Source of the DNA: an uncultured Bradyrhizobium sp.
GTDB taxonomy: Bacteria > Pseudomonadota > Alphaproteobacteria > Rhizobiales > Xanthobacteraceae
Direction of reading: 5' to 3'
Length of the DNA: 64,000 nt
Assembly: GCF_936943645.1 (NCBI RefSeq)
Contig: NZ_CAKZJO010000088.1
Coordinates: forward strand, 1-64,000
The translations under genes and the position numbers were made by a program. Positions 25,147 to 34,433 of this stretch are shown piece after piece. Position 1 is the stretch's first letter, and the number at the start of each line of letters is the position of its first letter. Below the pieces are notes generated by a model. The model did not search any database. It was not told the origin of the DNA and saw only the letters and a list, made by a program, of their open reading frames with translations.

Positions 25147-25482
25147 TCACTCCCACGTCCAGTTCTCGCCGTAATCCTCCTTCCATCCCGCCAGCCGGCC
25201 ATGACGGAATTGCAGGAACAGGCGGTGACGGTAAGGGATCAGCCCGCTGCCGCCGATGTTGCGCAAGGCCAGATAGATTTCGTTGCCGGGCCGGCCCCGC
25301 ACATATTGCAGGGGTTGTCCGACAGCGCGCGCGGTCTGCTCCGCATCCATGCCGAAGGCGAGCGGTGTGTTGTTCGACAAGGTCGTGACGAAGGGCTGGC
25401 GCGCGGGCATGCCGCCGAACGGCTCGGCCTGCGCGGACATCGACAGCAGCACCGCGCCCGCGGCCAACATCGCCTGCTTCAT
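25147..25482 (-). CDS. Hypothetical exported protein, 111 aa
   Basis: The protein has a clear signal peptide, MKQAMLAAGAVLLSMSAQA, with cleavage likely before EPFGGMP. The mature part is about 92 residues and resembles small periplasmic proteins with a short beta-sheet (LAFGMDAEQTARAVGQPLQY, GNEIYLALRN, LFLQFRHGRLAGWKEDY). The order Gln/Tyr-rich middle, then GW near the end, recalls SmpA/OmlA-like folds but the match is weak. It is in the same direction as the alpha/beta hydrolase upstream, 24 bases away. Confidence 0.7.
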   Translation of the reverse strand: MKQAMLAAGAVLLSMSAQAEPFGGMPARQPFVTTLSNNTPLAFGMDAEQTARAVGQPLQYVRGRPGNEIYLALRNIGGSGLIPYRHRLFLQFRHGRLAGWKEDYGENWTWE

Positions 25483-25506
25483 GGTCTGTGTTCCCGTTCG
25501 ATCGTC

Positions 25507-26271
25507 CTACGCCGGCAAGTTCTTCAGGAAAGGCAGCACCGCGTCAACAAAAGCCTTGGGCTGATCGATGTTGACGGCGTGACCGGCCGCGGGGATCACG
25601 ACCTTTTGTGCGCCGGGGATTTTTGCCGCCATGTAGTCGGACGCGGCGAGGAACGGCGTGTCGTCGGCGCCGACCACGATCAGGCAGGGCACCTTGATGT
25701 CGGGCAGCAGCTCCATCACGCGGGCGTCGCGCTGGGTCAGCATGCCGCGCGCGGCGAGCGCCAGTCCCCTGGCGTCGCGATGACTGGCGGTGGCGCGTTC
25801 GCGCGTGGCCGATTTCAGCATCGCGAGCCCCTCCCGGTCGAGCTTGTCGGCGGTGGCGAGCGCCCGCGCGTTCCAGGCCTCGCGCGCGTCGTCCTTCTTG
25901 AAGCCCGGGCCGGTGTCGATGATCAGCAGCGCGCGCGTCGCTTGCGGATGGGCACGATAGAACGCGAGCGACATGTAGCCGCCAAGCGACAGCCCGCCGA
26001 TGACAGCGCGCTTCGCGCCGACCGCATCGAGGATCGCCGCCATGTCGCCGACCGTGAGCGCTTCGCTGTACGCGTTCGGATCATCGGGATAGTCGGACTG
26101 GCCGTGGCCGCGCATGTCCCACAGGATCAGCTTGTGGTCCTTCGAAAGCGCATCGACCTGCCCATGCCACATCGCCGAGGTTGAGGAGTAGCCGTGCGTC
26201 AGCAGCAATGGCGGTCCGCTGCCGTGAACCTCGTAGTAGATCCCGACGCCGTCCCGATGAATCCTTGGCAT
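25507..26271 (-). CDS. Alpha/beta fold hydrolase
   Basis: This 254-residue alpha/beta hydrolase has the oxyanion motif HGYS near residue 26, the DMRGHGQSD strand-turn and the nucleophile elbow GGLSLGGYMS (Ser near 95). Asp is in IVVGADDTPF and His in IPAAGHAVNIDQPKAF. This is the general haloperoxidase/BphD/3-oxoadipate lactonase group; no specific substrate can be assigned. It probably heads a two-gene unit with the small exported protein. Confidence 0.92.
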   Translation of the reverse strand: MPRIHRDGVGIYYEVHGSGPPLLLTHGYSSTSAMWHGQVDALSKDHKLILWDMRGHGQSDYPDDPNAYSEALTVGDMAAILDAVGAKRAVIGGLSLGGYMSLAFYRAHPQATRALLIIDTGPGFKKDDAREAWNARALATADKLDREGLAMLKSATRERATASHRDARGLALAARGMLTQRDARVMELLPDIKVPCLIVVGADDTPFLAASDYMAAKIPGAQKVVIPAAGHAVNIDQPKAFVDAVLPFLKNLPA

Positions 26272-26790
26272 AGTTTCAGCCCCTTTTTTCTCTCGCCGCT
26301 AGCGCGGTGCTTCACCCTGCCCTGGAGGGGTCCGGGACGAGCGTAGCTCGCCCGTGGGTCGTCTCACATTGAGCGCAGCGAAATGTGAGACGGGGTGGGG
26401 TGACGGTCTCTCCATCTCCAACAGTGTTCGTGTGGAGAGATCACCCCACCCCGCTCGCGCTCCGCGCGATCGACCCTGCCCCTCCAGGGGAGGGTAAAGG
26501 TTTGCGTGAGGCTGTACTCTAGCTCGCCAAGTTACCTCGAAGAAACTGCCTGAATGCGATGGCGCACATGCAGGCGCTCTGCTTGTTGCGTCCAGCCGCT
26601 GCAACCTCGTCCCGCTCTCGCAACGCACAACGTGTCGCGGCAGCGTTTGTTTCGACTCGTTCCAAATTGCATTTGCAACAGTAATCGAACGCGATCATGC
26701 TCGCGGCCAAGGCTGGCGCCAGCCCGGTGGGCGTCCGCCATTCAAGTTGCCGCCGTTAGCGGCTTCATGCACCGGCAGGGGAAGACGCCT
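26272..26790. other. Intergenic region, 519 bases
   Basis: No gene is seen. Bases 26314-26495 are a repeat element. The rest (26496-26790) is upstream of the iorA-like gene and should contain its promoter, but no convincing -35/-10 pair stands out. Confidence 0.45.
26314..26495. repeat. Intergenic palindromic repeat (CCCTCCCCCTCCAGG type)
   Basis: It begins CACCCTGCCCTGGAGGGG and ends CCCTCCAGGGGAGGG-like sequence in inverted order. The interior GGGGTGGGGTGACGGTCTCT and its inverted partner near 26440 match the copy at 22681-22841. Confidence 0.85.
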
Positions 26791-27282
26791 ATGCCAACTC
26801 TCACCATCAACGGGCGGAGTATGTCCGTGGATGCGGCGAACGACACGCCGCTCCTCTGGGCGATCCGCGAGCAATTGCAGATGACCGGCACCAAGTTCGG
26901 CTGTGGCGCCGGGTTGTGCGGCGCCTGCACCGTGCACGTCAACGGCGAAGCCGTGCGCTCGTGCCAGACCATGGTCGGCGACGTCGCCGGCAAGAAGATC
27001 ACCACCATCGAAGGCCTCTCCGCCAAGGGCGATCATCCCCTGCAGAAGGCGTGGGTTGCCGAGCAGGTGCCGCAATGCGGTTACTGCCAGTCCGGGCAGA
27101 TCATGCAGGCGGCCTCGCTGCTGGCGAAGAACTCCAATCCGACCAAGGAAGAAGTGGTGGCGCATATGGACGGCAATCTCTGCCGCTGCATGACCTATTC
27201 ACGGATCCAGAAGGCAATCATGCGCGCCGCATCCGAGATGCGCACCGCGTCGGCCACCTCCAACGAACGGAGGCCCACATGA
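26791..27282 (+). CDS. (2Fe-2S)-binding subunit of a molybdenum hydroxylase (IorA-like)
   Basis: This 163-residue protein carries two [2Fe-2S] clusters and passes electrons from the molybdenum site. The plant-type ferredoxin motif GCGAGLCGACTVH with a fourth Cys in RSCQTM lies at about 42-70. The second cluster uses CGYCQSGQ and NLCRCMTY at about 98-135. It resembles isoquinoline 1-oxidoreductase alpha subunits. The start MPTLTING at 26791 follows GGGGAAG. The stop overlaps the start of the large subunit gene by ATGA. Confidence 0.93.
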   Translation: MPTLTINGRSMSVDAANDTPLLWAIREQLQMTGTKFGCGAGLCGACTVHVNGEAVRSCQTMVGDVAGKKITTIEGLSAKGDHPLQKAWVAEQVPQCGYCQSGQIMQAASLLAKNSNPTKEEVVAHMDGNLCRCMTYSRIQKAIMRAASEMRTASATSNERRPT

Positions 27283-29573
27283 ACGAGCATGTGAAGCCCC
27301 TGATGCCGGAGACGACGGATCTCAGCCGCCGCTCCTTCCTCGTCGGCACCGCCGCCACCGGCCTCGTGCTCGGCTATGCCGGCGTGCCCGGCATCGATTC
27401 TGCGGCCGCCGCGGCGCCCGCCAGTTTCGAGCCGAGCGTCTGGTATTCGATCTCACCGGATGGTCTCGTCACCGTGACCTGCGGCAAGGCCGACATGGGC
27501 CAGCACATCGCCTCCACCATGGCGCAGATCGTCTGCGAGGAGTTAGGGGCGAAATGGAGTGACATGCGGGTCAATCTCGCCTCCAACGACCCGAAGTTCA
27601 ACGACCCCGTGCTGGGTGCGCAGATCACCGGCGGCAGTTGGTCGACCATGATGAACTTCGAGGCGATGAGCCGTGCGGGCGCCGCCGGCCGCATCGCCTT
27701 GACGGAGGCCGCCGCCGCAGCCATGGGCCTGCCGCCCTATTTCAAGGACGAGCTCGTGGTGCGCGACTCCGTCGTCTCGCACCCGAAGTCGAAGAAGCAG
27801 ATGAGCTTTGCCGAGATCGTCAAGAGCGGCAAGGCGACGAAAACCTTCACGCCGGACGAGCTGAAGGCGATCAAGCTGAAGACGCCGGATCAATACACCA
27901 TGATCGGCGTCTCGGTGCCGCAGCTCGACATCCCCTCCAAGACCAACGGCACGGCCAAATACGGCATCGACGTGATGCTGCCGGGCATGGCCTACGGCAA
28001 GGTGGTGACCCCGCCGGTGCGCTTCGGCGCCACGGTGAAATCGGTCGACGACAGCGACGCCAAGAAGGTGCTCGGCTTCATGAAGGCCGTCATCCTCGAC
28101 GACAAGACCGGCACCACGTCCGGCTGGGTCGTCGCGGTGGCCAACACCTATGCCAACGCCCGCAAGGCGGCGGACGCGCTGAAGATCGCCTATGACGGCG
28201 GTCCCAACGCGAAGCTGTCGAGCCAGTCGCTGCTGGATGAGGCCAAGCGGCTTCAGGGCCTGGAGGATTCCGGCCAGTTCTTCGTCAAGGACGGCGATCC
28301 CAATGCGGCCTTCGGTTCGGCGGCGAAAGTGGTCGAGGCCGAGTACACCACCAGCATCAACATCCATGCGCCGCTGGAGCCGATGAACGCCACAGCGGAG
28401 TTCAAGGGCGACATCCTGCACATCTATTCCGGCAACCAGTTCGCGACGCGCTCCGGCGCGATCGCCGCGGGTGCGGCCGGGATCGATCCGAAATTCGTCG
28501 TGATGCATCAGCATTGGCTGGGCGGCGGCTTCGGCCGGCGTCTCGATGCCGACATGATGATCCCCGCGGTGCAGGCGGCGAAGGCGGTCGGCAAGCCGGT
28601 CAAGGTGATCTACTCGCGCGAGAACGACATGACGATGGATTTCTCGCGGCCGCTCACCTATCAAAAGGTCAAGGCCGGCGTGGACGGCGACGGCAAGCTC
28701 GTCGCGCTCAGCCACGACGTGGTCTCGGCCTGGCCGACCGCGCGCTGGGGAATTCCTGATTTCCTCACGCCTTCGGTCGACAAGAAGGGCCCGCTCGACA
28801 GCTTCACGGTCAATGGCGCGGACTTCTTCTACACCGTGCCCAACCATTATGTGCGCGCGATCAAGAACGAGCTCGCGCACAACGCCACGCCGTCCGGCCA
28901 GCTTCGCTCGGTGGCACCGGGCTGGACCTTCTGGGCGGTCGAAAGCATGATCGACGAGATCGCGGCCGCCACGGGCAAGGATCCCGCCCAGTTCCGCATC
29001 TCGCTGCTCGACGGCGCCGGCAAGAACGACGGCGGCGCGCAGCGGCTGCGCAACACGTTGCTCGCTGCGATGGGACTGTCGGGCTACGGCACCAGGCCAT
29101 TGCCGAAAGGCGAGGGCATGGGGGTCGCCTGCGTCTCGTCGCAGGAGCGCGCGACCGCGAGCTGGACGGCGTGTGTCGCCCATGTCGCGGTGGCGCCGTC
29201 GGGTGCGGTGACCGTGAAGAAGCTCACGGTCGCAACCGACGTCGGCACACAGGTGCATCCCGACAACATCCGTGCCCAGGTCGAGGGCGCGGCGCTGTGG
29301 GGCCTGTCGCTGGCGATGTACGAGAAGGCGACGCTGAAGGACGGTGGCATCGAGCAGACCAATTTCGATACCTACCGGCCCTTGCGTATGAGCCAGATGC
29401 CCGAGGTCGCGGTTGCCGTGATCGCCAATGGCGAGAAGGCCACCGGCGTCGGCGAGCCCGCGGTGACGGTGGTTGCCCCGGCCATCGGCAACGCCATCTT
29501 CAACGCGAGCGGTGCGCGCGTGCGGGCGTTGCCGATCACGGCGGAAGCCGTGAAGGCGAGCATGAAGGCGTAA
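27279..29573 (+). CDS. Molybdopterin-binding subunit of xanthine dehydrogenase family (IorB-like)
   Basis: This 764-residue protein is the large catalytic subunit. It has a twin-arginine signal (LSRRSFLVGTAATGLVLGY), so the enzyme is expected in the periplasm with its small subunit co-exported. Family motifs include GKADMGQHIASTMAQIVCEE near residue 65, HQHWLGGGFGRRLDADMM near 410 and the C-terminal GVGEPAVTVVAPAIGNAIF. These single-chain IorB proteins bind molybdopterin cytosine dinucleotide. The substrate is probably an N-heterocycle or aldehyde, but this is inference. Confidence 0.93.
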   Translation: MNEHVKPLMPETTDLSRRSFLVGTAATGLVLGYAGVPGIDSAAAAAPASFEPSVWYSISPDGLVTVTCGKADMGQHIASTMAQIVCEELGAKWSDMRVNLASNDPKFNDPVLGAQITGGSWSTMMNFEAMSRAGAAGRIALTEAAAAAMGLPPYFKDELVVRDSVVSHPKSKKQMSFAEIVKSGKATKTFTPDELKAIKLKTPDQYTMIGVSVPQLDIPSKTNGTAKYGIDVMLPGMAYGKVVTPPVRFGATVKSVDDSDAKKVLGFMKAVILDDKTGTTSGWVVAVANTYANARKAADALKIAYDGGPNAKLSSQSLLDEAKRLQGLEDSGQFFVKDGDPNAAFGSAAKVVEAEYTTSINIHAPLEPMNATAEFKGDILHIYSGNQFATRSGAIAAGAAGIDPKFVVMHQHWLGGGFGRRLDADMMIPAVQAAKAVGKPVKVIYSRENDMTMDFSRPLTYQKVKAGVDGDGKLVALSHDVVSAWPTARWGIPDFLTPSVDKKGPLDSFTVNGADFFYTVPNHYVRAIKNELAHNATPSGQLRSVAPGWTFWAVESMIDEIAAATGKDPAQFRISLLDGAGKNDGGAQRLRNTLLAAMGLSGYGTRPLPKGEGMGVACVSSQERATASWTACVAHVAVAPSGAVTVKKLTVATDVGTQVHPDNIRAQVEGAALWGLSLAMYEKATLKDGGIEQTNFDTYRPLRMSQMPEVAVAVIANGEKATGVGEPAVTVVAPAIGNAIFNASGARVRALPITAEAVKASMKA

Positions 29574-29600
29574 GCCGAGCTGCGATTCCCGAATGAGACG

Positions 29601-29635
29601 ATCCGCCGGAGGCCAGCCTCCGGCGGATTTGTTTT
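29601..29635 (+). terminator. Rho-independent terminator after the iorAB-like pair
   Basis: ATCCGCCGGAGGC (29601-29613) and GCCTCCGGCGGAT (29616-29628) are perfect inverted repeats, followed by TTGTTTT. It lies 28 bases past the stop codon. Confidence 0.88.
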
Positions 29636-29660
29636 GAGATCCCTCGGCATACGCGCACGC

Positions 29661-29749
29661 CGTCGTGCCCGGGCTTGTCCCGGGCATCCACGTTCTTTCG
29701 CGCCGCGGTATCAAGGCCGTGGATGGCCGGGACAGGCCCGGCCATGACG
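29661..29749. repeat. Intergenic palindromic repeat (CGTCATGGCCGGG type)
   Basis: The copy runs from CGTCGTGCCCGGGC to GCCCGGCCATGACG, with internal CATCCACG/CGTGGATG. It matches the element at 24992-25113. Confidence 0.85.
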
Positions 29750-29958
29750 GAGACTTTGGGCCAAAATTCCCCTTTGTTATCAATGTCGTTCTACTGTGCA
29801 TGGGGTTGTTTTCGCGATTTTGCACTCCGGCTCGCGCAGTCCGATCCGTAAAATTGCGTGTAATTTCCCAAAGTTCCATTGAGCACGCCTCTTAAGGGCC
29901 GGAGAACCTGATCCGGCTTAGGCTGACGCCAAATCCAGTCCCATGCTTTGGGGAAGTC

Positions 29959-31053
29959 ATGAACGCGCCAGCCAAAACCGCCGCCAAACGCCGGCTTCTG
30001 CTCGCCTCCGACCGGAGCGACGAGAGCACCGAGCTCGCCAGCATCCTGAAGGCGGTCGGCGAGGTCTCGACGGTGACCACCCAGGGCATCCCCGAGCAGC
30101 CGGCGCGCGATCTCTCCGGTCTCGTGGTCGACATCAATCTGCGCTCGCCCGAGAGCGTGCAGCGGGTGCGCAACAAGCTGCGCGGTGACGCCTATCGTTC
30201 GATGCCGCGGCTGTTCGTGCTCGCCGACGCCCTGCATCACGGCACCATGCAGGCCTGGGCGCTCGGCGCCACCGACACCATCTCCCGGCCGCTGCAGGCC
30301 GACGCCATTCTCCAGCGCATCCGCGCCGCCTTCCCGGACACCGCCGTCTATGACGCCACCGATCGCGGCAAGACGCTCAACCGCGGCGTCGAGGCGGCGC
30401 ATGCGGTGCTTGCCAAGATGTTCGAGAAGCTGCCGCTCGGCGTGCCCTTGACCTTCGACGACGTCATCGCCGCCGAGAGCAAGATCCTGAAGGCGATCAA
30501 GCACTCCTCGCTGCGCGAATGGCTCACCACGGTCGGCTGCCACCATGTCGGCAGCTATCGCCACTGCCTGTTCGTCACGGGTTTTGCCGTCGCCTTCGCG
30601 CAGCATCTCGGCATGCGCGAGGACGACCAGCGCCGCCTGACCCGCGCCGCGCTGCTGCACGACGTCGGCAAGGCCTTCGTTCCTTCCGCGCTGCTCGACA
30701 AGCCCGGCAAGCTCTCCGACGAGGAGATGGCCGAGGTTCGCCAGCATCCGCGCCGCGGCTATGACGCGCTCGCTGCGCAAGGCGGCTTCCCGCCGGAGAT
30801 GCTCGACGTCGTGCTGCATCACCACGAATTCCTCGACGGCTCCGGCTATCCGAACGGCCTGTCGTCGAACCAGATCAGCGACATCGTGCGCCTGACGACC
30901 ATCGTCGACATCTACGCGGCTCTCGTCGAGAAACGCGCCTACCGCATGCCCTTCACGCATTCGCGTGCGTTCGGGATGATGGAAAGCATGGGCGGCAAGC
31001 TCGACCAGCAGCTGCTGCAGGCATTCCGCCCGGTGGCGCTGGGGTCGTTCTAG
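29959..31053 (+). CDS. Response-regulator-like HD-GYP protein (cyclic-di-GMP phosphodiesterase)
   Basis: This 364-residue protein has a receiver-like domain at about 10-125 and an HD-GYP domain at about 185-345. The metal-binding HD is in LLHDVGKAF (H234-D235) and the GYP motif is HHEFLDGSGYPNGL (288-301), both intact, so cyclic-di-GMP hydrolysis is likely. The receiver domain keeps Asp58 in GLVVDINL but lacks the acidic pair expected near its start (RRLLLASDRSD), so phosphorylation is uncertain. No histidine kinase is adjacent. Confidence 0.9.
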   Translation: MNAPAKTAAKRRLLLASDRSDESTELASILKAVGEVSTVTTQGIPEQPARDLSGLVVDINLRSPESVQRVRNKLRGDAYRSMPRLFVLADALHHGTMQAWALGATDTISRPLQADAILQRIRAAFPDTAVYDATDRGKTLNRGVEAAHAVLAKMFEKLPLGVPLTFDDVIAAESKILKAIKHSSLREWLTTVGCHHVGSYRHCLFVTGFAVAFAQHLGMREDDQRRLTRAALLHDVGKAFVPSALLDKPGKLSDEEMAEVRQHPRRGYDALAAQGGFPPEMLDVVLHHHEFLDGSGYPNGLSSNQISDIVRLTTIVDIYAALVEKRAYRMPFTHSRAFGMMESMGGKLDQQLLQAFRPVALGSF

Positions 31054-31089
31054 GCGAGCTGCCGCAATTGCGGATGCGCGCGGCCTGCT

Positions 31090-31114
31090 TACCCTCCCCC
31101 TCCAGGGGAGGGTA
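31090..31114. repeat. Palindrome between convergent genes (CCCTCCCCCTCCAGG type)
   Basis: TACCCTCCCC and GGGGAGGGTA are perfect ten-base arms around CTCCA. It sits between the ends of the HD-GYP gene and the acyl-CoA synthetase gene, so it could act as a bidirectional transcription stop, although no U-tract is present. Confidence 0.75.
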
Positions 31115-31117
31115 AAG

Positions 31118-32698
31118 TCACCCCACCATCTTCCGCAGCTCCGCCTTCGCCACCTTCTCCAGTGTCGAGCGCGGCATATCGTCGACGAGCCTGATCTCGC
31201 GCGGCAGCTTGAAGTCGGCGAGCCCCTTGCGGCAGGCGGTCATCACGCGGTCCTGCAGATCGGGCGCGGCACCCGCGACGCCGCCGTGCGGAATGATGAA
31301 GACGACGGGCACCTCGTCCAGCATCGGATGCTTCTTGGCCACCACCGCGGCCTCGCGCACGCCGGCCACGAGCGCGATCACCTGCTCGATCTCTGACGCT
31401 GCGACGTTCTCGCCGCCGACCTTCAGCATGTCCTTGGCGCGGTCGCCGAACTTGATGTAGCCGTTCTCCAGCCGATCGACCCGGTCGCCAGTCAGGAAGA
31501 AGCCCTGCGCGTCGAAACTCTCGCGCGTCGCCTTCTCGTTGTGCAGATACTCCGCGAACAGCGACAGGCCGGGGATGCCCTTGATCGCGAGATTGCCGGT
31601 GCCCCCGACCTCCGTCGGCCGGCCGTCATCGTCGGTGATGCGGATCTCGTACTCCGGCGCCGCGCGCCCGATCGACATCGGGATGTTGGGCTGGTCGACC
31701 TCGCCGACGATGCCGTGGGTGATGGTCTCGGTCATGCCCCACCAGCCGATCATCTTGATGCCGAACGCGGCGAAGGCCGGCGGCTCGTTGATCGCGGTGC
31801 CCCACAGACGGAATTTGTGGTCTTTCGGGATCTCCTGCTCGAGCAGCGCCTTCATGCAAAAGGGGATCGTCGAGGTCCAGGTCGCGCCGTGCTCGCGCGC
31901 GACGCTCCAGAAGCGGCTGGCGGAGAAGCGCGGCTGGATCACGCAGGTGCCGCCGACCCACAATGTCGCCAGCATGGAATAGGCGAGGGCGTTGGTGTGG
32001 AACAGCGGCAGGTAGGCCTGGTGCACGTCGCTCGCATGCAGATCCTCATGCGCGGCGTTGATCTTGGCACCCCACAATGCGTTGGCATGGGTCCACAGCA
32101 CCGCCTTCGGCCGCGAGGTCGTGCCTGAAGTGTACTGCACGCTGCACGGCGCGAGCGGATCGGTTACGCGTTTCGGACGGTCCGCGCTGTCGGCGAACAA
32201 GGACTCAAAACTGTCGCCACGTGAAACCGGCTGGCTCGGGGCCGCGCCCGCATCATGCGAGGTCACCGCCAGCCAGCTTATGTTGCGGCAATTCTGCGCG
32301 ACGATGTCCGCATAGGCCGGCTGCGTGATCGCGGCGACGGCGCCGCAATGATCGGCGAAATATTCGATTTCTGCCGGTGCCGAGCGGGTGTTGGTGGTGA
32401 CTGCGATGGCACCACACTCGACACAGGCGAACCACGCCAGCATCGCCTCGATGCAATTGTCGAGATGAATGAGCACATATTCGCCCGGCTTGACGCCGCG
32501 TCTTGCAAGGCCGGCCGCGAGCGCGCCGACCCGCTCGTGAAACTCGCCATAGCTCCAGTGCCGCGCCGGCGCGTCGAATGGCGCCCAGATCAGGAACGGA
32601 TGATCGCGCCGGACCTCGGCGCGCAGCTTGAGCAGCCAGGGCACGTCGAGCCCGTCGAATGGGCTCACGATGCCGGCGCTGGTTAGTTGGATAGACAT
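31118..32698 (-). CDS. AMP-binding acyl-CoA synthetase
   Basis: This 526-residue member of the ANL superfamily activates a carboxylic acid to an acyl-AMP and then a CoA thioester. The P-loop-like motif is YTSGTTSRPKAVLW near residue 195. The A5 region is GWWGMTETITHG near 320, and the hinge FLTGDRVDRLENGYIKFGDR is near 405. The C-terminal catalytic Lys is in STLEKVAKAELR, where the usual GK is EK. GGGAGGAG precedes the start at a good distance. Substrate is unknown; the divergent neighbours offer no clear pathway. Confidence 0.92.
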   Translation of the reverse strand: MSIQLTSAGIVSPFDGLDVPWLLKLRAEVRRDHPFLIWAPFDAPARHWSYGEFHERVGALAAGLARRGVKPGEYVLIHLDNCIEAMLAWFACVECGAIAVTTNTRSAPAEIEYFADHCGAVAAITQPAYADIVAQNCRNISWLAVTSHDAGAAPSQPVSRGDSFESLFADSADRPKRVTDPLAPCSVQYTSGTTSRPKAVLWTHANALWGAKINAAHEDLHASDVHQAYLPLFHTNALAYSMLATLWVGGTCVIQPRFSASRFWSVAREHGATWTSTIPFCMKALLEQEIPKDHKFRLWGTAINEPPAFAAFGIKMIGWWGMTETITHGIVGEVDQPNIPMSIGRAAPEYEIRITDDDGRPTEVGGTGNLAIKGIPGLSLFAEYLHNEKATRESFDAQGFFLTGDRVDRLENGYIKFGDRAKDMLKVGGENVAASEIEQVIALVAGVREAAVVAKKHPMLDEVPVVFIIPHGGVAGAAPDLQDRVMTACRKGLADFKLPREIRLVDDMPRSTLEKVAKAELRKMVG

Positions 32699-32842
32699 GG
32701 CTCCTCCCGTGCAGGCTGCATCTTGCTGGCGGCTGCTTCTTGATTATTGCGTCTTCCTGCCATCGGATGGCGCGGGGCGCAAATCGGGGTAGGTGCTGAT
32801 GTGGCTGCGGCTCAACCTGGTTATGGACGCGCAATCTCTCCA

Positions 32843-32875
32843 TCGTCATGGCCGGGCTTGACCCGGCCATGACGA
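32843..32875. repeat. Intergenic palindrome (CGTCATGGCCGGG type)
   Basis: CGTCATGGCCGGG (32844-32856) and CCCGGCCATGACG (32862-32874) are perfect 13-base arms around CTTGA. It is the shortest clean example of this family in the window. Confidence 0.9.
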
Positions 32876-32898
32876 CCGATTGCGTAGCGCGAGCATGG

Positions 32899-33309
32899 CT
32901 AATCCGCGTACGACGAGATCTCGATCAGGCTGCCATCCGGGTCCCGGCAATAGACCGAGCGCAGCGTGCCGCGCGCGCCCTGCTTGGGAACCGGGCCTTC
33001 CTCGATCGCAACGCCGTGTGCCTGCAAATGCGCCACCACCTCGTCGGGCGCAGCCGAGGTGAGGAAGCAGAGGTCCTCGCTGCCGGCGGTCTGATGGTTC
33101 GCGGTGAACCATTCCACCTTGTCGGCATCGCGCGGCCGGACGTTGATCTTCTGGTTACCAAAAACAAGTGAAGTCCGCGGCGCTTTGCCGCCGCCGGGAT
33201 CGAACACCTTGACTTCCATGCCGAGAATCCTGCGGTACCAATCCGCGGTGACCGTGACGTCGGTGACATTGATGACGAGATGATCGAGGGCTTCGACCTT
33301 GACCGGCAT
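32899..33309 (-). CDS. VOC family (glyoxalase/bleomycin-resistance/dioxygenase) protein
   Basis: This 136-residue protein is a single VOC unit with two beta-alpha-beta-beta-beta modules: VEALDHLVINVTDVTVTADW at the start (metal-ligand His11) and the C-terminal VYCRDPDGSLIEISSY with the conserved Glu ligand. It closely resembles small fosfomycin-resistance/virulence-type glyoxalase proteins of unknown substrate. AAGGATAAGG precedes the ATG. It lies upstream of, and in the same direction as, the acyl-CoA synthetase gene. Confidence 0.9.
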   Translation of the reverse strand: MPVKVEALDHLVINVTDVTVTADWYRRILGMEVKVFDPGGGKAPRTSLVFGNQKINVRPRDADKVEWFTANHQTAGSEDLCFLTSAAPDEVVAHLQAHGVAIEEGPVPKQGARGTLRSVYCRDPDGSLIEISSYAD

Positions 33310-33434
33310 GCCTTATCCTTTCGTCGCGATGCGCCCCACGCACTTTCCGCCTGCAGCAAGCTTTGTTACAACCCCGCCGACGCCGGTTTCAAGCTGTCTG
33401 GCTTCAAGAACAACACGTTGGGAGAACCCTTGAG

Positions 33435-34409
33435 ATGATCACTCGCCGTACCGCGCTGGGCCTGCTCGCCGCCAGTCCGCTTGCAGCCACCCCGCTGTCG
33501 AAGGCTCTTGCCGCCGATTATCCGGCCCGGCCCGTGAAATGGGTGGTCGGCTATCCGCCGGGCGGTGCCACCGACATCCTGGCGCGGCTGATCGGCCAGC
33601 GGCTTTCGGAAAAGCTCGGCCAGCAATTCGTGATCGAGAACAAGCCGGGCGCCGGCAACAATATCGCCACCGAATCGGTCGTCAATGCGGAGCCCGACGG
33701 CTACACGCTGCTGCTGGTCAATCCGGCCAACTACATCAACAGCACGCTCTACAAAAATCTCAAGTTCAACTTCGTCAACGACCTCGCGCCGGTGGCCTCT
33801 TTCCAGCGCGTGCCGAACGTGATGACCGTCAACAAGGACGTGCCGGCGAAAACCGTCGCCGAGTTCATCGAATACGTGAAGGCCAATCCCGGCAAGGTGA
33901 ACATGGCATCCTCCGGCAATGGCACCTCGGTGCATCTGTCCGGCGAGATGTTCATGGCCATGACCGGCTGCAAGATGCAGCACGTGCCCTATCGCGGCGC
34001 CGCGCCCGCGATCACCGATTTGCTCGGTGGCCAAGTGCAGGTGATCTTCGACAACATGCCCTCGATCATCCAGCACATCCGCTCCGGCGCGCTTCGCCCA
34101 CTCGGGGTCACCACGTCGCAACGCTCTTCGCAATTGCCCGACGTGCCGACGATTGCCGAGACGGTGAAGGGTTACGAGGCTAGCGCGCTGTTCGGTATGG
34201 CCGCGCCGAAGAACACGCCAAAGGAAGTCATCGCCAAGCTCAACAGCGAGGTCAACGCGGTCCTGAAGGAACCCGACATGACCAAGCGCTTGGTCGAGCT
34301 CGGCGGCGAGCCACGGGTGCAGACCCCCGAGGCCTTCGGCGAGGAGATCAAGGCCGAGACCGAGAAGTGGAAGAAGGTCGTCGAGTTCGCCGGCCTGAAG
34401 GTCGAGTAG
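33435..34409 (+). CDS. Bug family tripartite tricarboxylate transporter substrate-binding protein
   Basis: The 324-residue protein has a signal peptide (MITRRTALGLLAASPLAATP, with a twin-Arg) cleaved near residue 26. The Bug/TctC pattern follows: YPARPVKWVVGYPPGGATDI, then VIENKPGAGNNIATE and MQHVPYRGAAPAITDLLGGQ. Bug proteins are periplasmic receptors for carboxylates. No tctA or tctB genes follow, so it is an orphan receptor, as is frequent in Bradyrhizobium and Bordetella. It has its own terminator. Confidence 0.94.
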   Translation: MITRRTALGLLAASPLAATPLSKALAADYPARPVKWVVGYPPGGATDILARLIGQRLSEKLGQQFVIENKPGAGNNIATESVVNAEPDGYTLLLVNPANYINSTLYKNLKFNFVNDLAPVASFQRVPNVMTVNKDVPAKTVAEFIEYVKANPGKVNMASSGNGTSVHLSGEMFMAMTGCKMQHVPYRGAAPAITDLLGGQVQVIFDNMPSIIQHIRSGALRPLGVTTSQRSSQLPDVPTIAETVKGYEASALFGMAAPKNTPKEVIAKLNSEVNAVLKEPDMTKRLVELGGEPRVQTPEAFGEEIKAETEKWKKVVEFAGLKVE

Positions 34410-34433
34410 CGATCTTGTGATATCACGGATTGG

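Larger units (their letters stand above)
29574..29958. other. Intergenic region, 385 bases
   Basis: It holds a terminator (29601-29635), a palindromic repeat (29661-29749) and about 200 bases upstream of the HD-GYP gene. The last part (29760-29890) is comparatively A/T-rich and presumably contains the HD-GYP promoter. Confidence 0.5.

Noticed and set aside
27543..29879. Minus-strand open frame of 778 codons
   Set aside because: It is antisense to the molybdopterin-binding subunit gene and runs into the following repeat. Its composition is Arg/His/Gly-rich and no domain is visible.
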